DNA of 8,053 nt. Source: Halobacteria archaeon. GTDB taxonomy: Bacteria > Pseudomonadota > Gammaproteobacteria > UBA9214. Below the pieces are notes generated by a model that saw only the letters and a list, made by a program, of their open reading frames with translations, was not told the DNA's origin and did not search any database. The first letter of the stretch is position 1, and each line of letters opens with the position of its first letter. Made by a program: the position numbers and the translations under genes. Below, piece after piece: positions 6,175 through 8,053 of the stretch. The stretch covers positions 1 to 8,053 of the forward strand of contig JABDRC010000172.1 in the NCBI GenBank assembly GCA_013041945.1, written 5' to 3'.

Positions 6175-6340
6175 TGTCGATGATGTCTGAGGGGTACCCG
6201 ATCCGGGAAAAAATATAGCGGGGGCTTGAGGTTAGCGTAATCGGGCTGCGTGTTGGCGGTGACTCTTGGTGAATGTGCGGGAGTTCCACCCACACAGGTG
6301 TTCAACAGTCTGTGTAAGACTTTTACAGGATCGCAGCGTG

Positions 6341-7438
6341 ATGCCGGCGAAATATGTCTCGACAAACAGACTGAAGACCCACTGTGCCGGTCGGCGTCAG
6401 CGCCTGGTGAGTATTCTGTGTGCAGCCCTCGGGGGAGTGCTGGCATGCGCGCTGTTGACAAGCTGCACAGTCGCAAACAAAGCCCCGGTGGAATCCCGGT
6501 CATGGCCGACCCCGGAATATCCGGCAGATAAAACCCCGGTCAAAGAACCAGCCCCTCAGCCGCAAATCCAGCCGCCCGTTGCGATCCAGCCACCCGTTGC
6601 GATCCTGCCGCCTGTTGCGATCCTGCTGAGCGATGACGTACCGGCGTACCGTCTCATTGCCGATGAGCTGGAGAAGCGGCTTCCCGACAACCCGGAGATC
6701 TTTTCCCTGCAGGGCGATACTGCGGCAAGCGCGCACGTGACCGGCAAGCTGAATGATTCCGGCCGTGGGCATATCGTTGCCATCGGTCCGCTGGCGGCAC
6801 AGGCCGCAAGCCGACTCACTGACCGGCAGGTCATCTTCTGCCAGGTCTTTAACTATCAGGACCAGGGATTGACCGCAGCACACATGCGCGGTGTGAGTGT
6901 CCTGCCACCTGCCGAGTTGCAATTCCGCGCCTGGAAAAGTCTCGATGCCGGACTGCGGCGGGTCGGTGTGATTACCGGACCGGGACATGAGGTGCTGATC
7001 GCGCAGGCGCGCCGCGCCGCGCAGTTTCACGGGATTGAACTCATTCATCGTGTGGTGCATTCCGATAAAGAGATGCTGTATACCTTCAAGCGCCTGACGC
7101 CTGAAATCCAGGGACTGTGGCTGTTGCCGGATGACCGTATTCTCAGCCGCAGGGTATTGCGGGATACTATGGAATACAGCAGCAAACACCGCAAACAGGT
7201 TCTGGTGTTCCACCCGCAATTGCTGCAGCTCGGCGGGCTGATGAGTGTCAGTGCCATGCCGGCCGACGTCGCCGAACAGGTCATTGCGGCACTGCATGCC
7301 TCATCCGCCGGCATTCCATCAACTGAATCCGGCCTGTTGCCGCTCGCAGGAATGCATGTCGAGGTCAATGACCGGGCCGCGCAACAGCTGCAGATTCGTG
7401 CTGCACCGGGACTCGGGGTGATCGCCGATGTCCCGTAA
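6341..7438 (+). CDS. ABC_sub_bind-type solute-binding lipoprotein, partner of the downstream membrane sensor
   Basis: A 365-residue lipoprotein whose body resembles the ABC transporter substrate-binding family PF04392 (ABC_sub_bind). The ATG at 6341 has AGGA ten bases ahead and gives a basic n-region (RLKTHCAGRRQR), a hydrophobic core and an LTSC lipobox (Cys42). A TTG at 6266 would only add an unlikely leader. A proline-rich linker (about 50-95) leads to the globular domain: VAILLSDDVPAYRLIADEL (about 92-110), VAIGPLAAQAA (146-156), VIFCQVFNYQ (164-173), RRVGVITGPG (206-215), GLWLLPDD (258-265) and HPQLLQLGGLMSV (291-303). The linker contains three in-frame 18-bp repeats. No ABC permease or ATPase gene accompanies it. 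It overlaps the next gene by 11 bases, which implies translational coupling to a membrane protein. I infer that it is a tethered sensor subunit rather than a transport component; the ligand is unknown. Confidence 0.86.
   Translation: MPAKYVSTNRLKTHCAGRRQRLVSILCAALGGVLACALLTSCTVANKAPVESRSWPTPEYPADKTPVKEPAPQPQIQPPVAIQPPVAILPPVAILLSDDVPAYRLIADELEKRLPDNPEIFSLQGDTAASAHVTGKLNDSGRGHIVAIGPLAAQAASRLTDRQVIFCQVFNYQDQGLTAAHMRGVSVLPPAELQFRAWKSLDAGLRRVGVITGPGHEVLIAQARRAAQFHGIELIHRVVHSDKEMLYTFKRLTPEIQGLWLLPDDRILSRRVLRDTMEYSSKHRKQVLVFHPQLLQLGGLMSVSAMPADVAEQVIAALHASSAGIPSTESGLLPLAGMHVEVNDRAAQQLQIRAAPGLGVIADVP
6569..6622 (+). repeat. Three in-frame 18-bp tandem repeats in the binding-protein gene
   Basis: Units at 6569-6586, 6587-6604 and 6605-6622 each encode (Q/L)PPVAI. 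They differ at only a few positions (CAG to CTG, CCG to CCA, CCC to CCT). The last unit merges into PPVAILLSDDV, apparently the first beta-strand of the binding domain, so the linker looks extended by duplication of the strand's leading edge. Confidence 0.85.
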
Positions 7439-8053
7439 GCAGTCCCCGGTATCGGGCGCATCGGACGCCCGCCCGCTGTTATCCCGGTTGCGGGCAGTTT
7501 TCGGGCGGACACGGAGAACTCCGCGCAAGCGCGCGCGCAGTATGGTTAACGATATCCTCCTGCTGCAGCTGGTGTTTGCGACCTTCCTGGGGGTGCTGAC
7601 CATCGGCAGCCTGTGGCTCATTTCAAAGACCGTCATCGAGGATAACCTGCAAAAGTGGGCACAGGCCTGGGTTGTGGAACTGGAGGAGCTCGGTGCGCCA
7701 CTGTATCAATCCGAAGATGAAGAGCGGTTTCTCCGTGTTGAAAACTATGTTGCAAATTTCCCGGAAATAGCCCTGGTCCGCTATTACACGCCGGCAGGGA
7801 AAATTCTCTTCACGGTGAATGCCAATGCGTCGCCGGACAGCCCTGAACTTGTCCCGCTCAGTGCACTGCAGCTGGACAAGCTGCGCACTACGACCGACAC
7901 GGAAAAGCCCTATTTACTCGATACCTCGTTAAAGCGGCAGTCGCTGTTCCGGGCGAGTGCGCCGGTCTGGATTGAATCCATGCGGCCGGGTGACCTGCTG
8001 AACCTGGACCTTGAGTCAGGACCGGCAGACCAGGTCGAGTTGATCGGTTTCCT
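7428..8053 (+). CDS. Membrane sensor-like protein, N-terminal part (continues beyond window)
   Basis: The frame opens with ATG 7428 inside the last codons of the binding-protein gene (11-base overlap) and is open to the right edge, giving 208 residues. Residues 1-40 are strongly basic and cytoplasmic-looking (GRTRRTPRKRARS). One transmembrane segment follows at about 43-66 (ILLLQLVFATFLGVLTIGSL and onward), then an extracytoplasmic domain from about 67 past 208. A second start, ATG 7542 (residue 39), would drop the basic tail; the overlapping start is preferred because it fits coupling. The segment IALVRYYTPAGKILFTV (114-130) looks like a beta-hairpin of a Cache/PAS-like sensor domain, a tentative reading. 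The output domain is outside the window; histidine kinase, diguanylate cyclase or chemoreceptor are all possible. The context suggests it receives the signal from the binding protein. Confidence 0.8.
   Translation, partial: MSRKQSPVSGASDARPLLSRLRAVFGRTRRTPRKRARSMVNDILLLQLVFATFLGVLTIGSLWLISKTVIEDNLQKWAQAWVVELEELGAPLYQSEDEERFLRVENYVANFPEIALVRYYTPAGKILFTVNANASPDSPELVPLSALQLDKLRTTTDTEKPYLLDTSLKRQSLFRASAPVWIESMRPGDLLNLDLESGPADQVELIGF

Larger units (their letters stand above)
5974..6340. other. Divergent intergenic region of 367 bases
   Basis: Besides palindrome copy 2 and the minus-strand promoter candidate, it holds the leader of the plus-strand operon. There I see a small dyad TGTAA-GACTT-TTACA at 6313-6327, just before the presumed ribosome site AGGA (6327-6330), but no good plus-strand -35/-10 pair. 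A frame upstream of 6341 stays open back to a TTG at 6266, without a signal-peptide-like beginning. I see no RNA gene or riboswitch. Confidence 0.4.

Noticed and set aside
6266..6340. An earlier TTG start for the plus-strand binding protein
   Set aside because: It would put 25 extra residues ahead of a complete lipoprotein signal peptide and has no better ribosome site than ATG 6341.
6500..7297. A 265-codon open frame on the minus strand
   Set aside because: It is antisense to the binding-protein gene, which has a lipobox, family motifs and an overlapping partner gene.

Overview
The window looks like chromosomal DNA from a gammaproteobacterium with moderately high G+C. The grounds are the gene families (a GGDEF/EAL hybrid sensor, a DUF5329-like exported protein, small LxGC lipoproteins, a DUF900-type esterase) and the REP-type palindromes between genes. 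I cannot name a genus. There are no RNA genes, transposases, integrases or CRISPR arrays.

Layout: a minus-strand block covers 1-5973 and a plus-strand block begins at 6341. Reading the minus strand from right to left there is a DUF5329-like exported protein (5973-5584), an endonuclease/exonuclease/phosphatase-fold lipoprotein (5518-4523), a REP-type palindrome array (4515-4357), a 58-residue lipoprotein (4177-4001), a palindromic element with terminator architecture (3958-3901), an alpha/beta-hydrolase lipoprotein (3730-2633), a PhnD-like periplasmic binding protein (2463-1561) and a membrane GGDEF/EAL protein that runs off the left edge (1539-1). On the plus strand a lipoprotein of the ABC_sub_bind type (6341-7438) overlaps by 11 bases a membrane sensor-like protein that runs off the right edge (7428-8053).

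Every gene in the window carries an export signal or a membrane anchor; four are predicted lipoproteins. At each end a solute-binding protein is coupled in one transcription unit to a membrane protein with an extracytoplasmic domain, and no permease or ATPase gene is visible. This is the arrangement of binding-protein-fed sensors such as NspS-MbaA (polyamine signalling to cyclic di-GMP) and LuxP-LuxQ in Vibrio. My main inference is that the window holds two such modules built on two unrelated binding-protein families: one feeds c-di-GMP turnover, and the output of the other lies beyond the window. Binding-protein/sensor pairs are a known theme, so the novelty would lie in this pairing and in the ligands.

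The non-coding DNA is also structured. A palindrome of about 58 bp occurs twice (3901-3958 and 6085-6141). A second, unrelated REP-like family forms a composite array at 4357-4515, and a third palindrome at 5566-5591 supplies the stop codon of the DUF5329-like gene.
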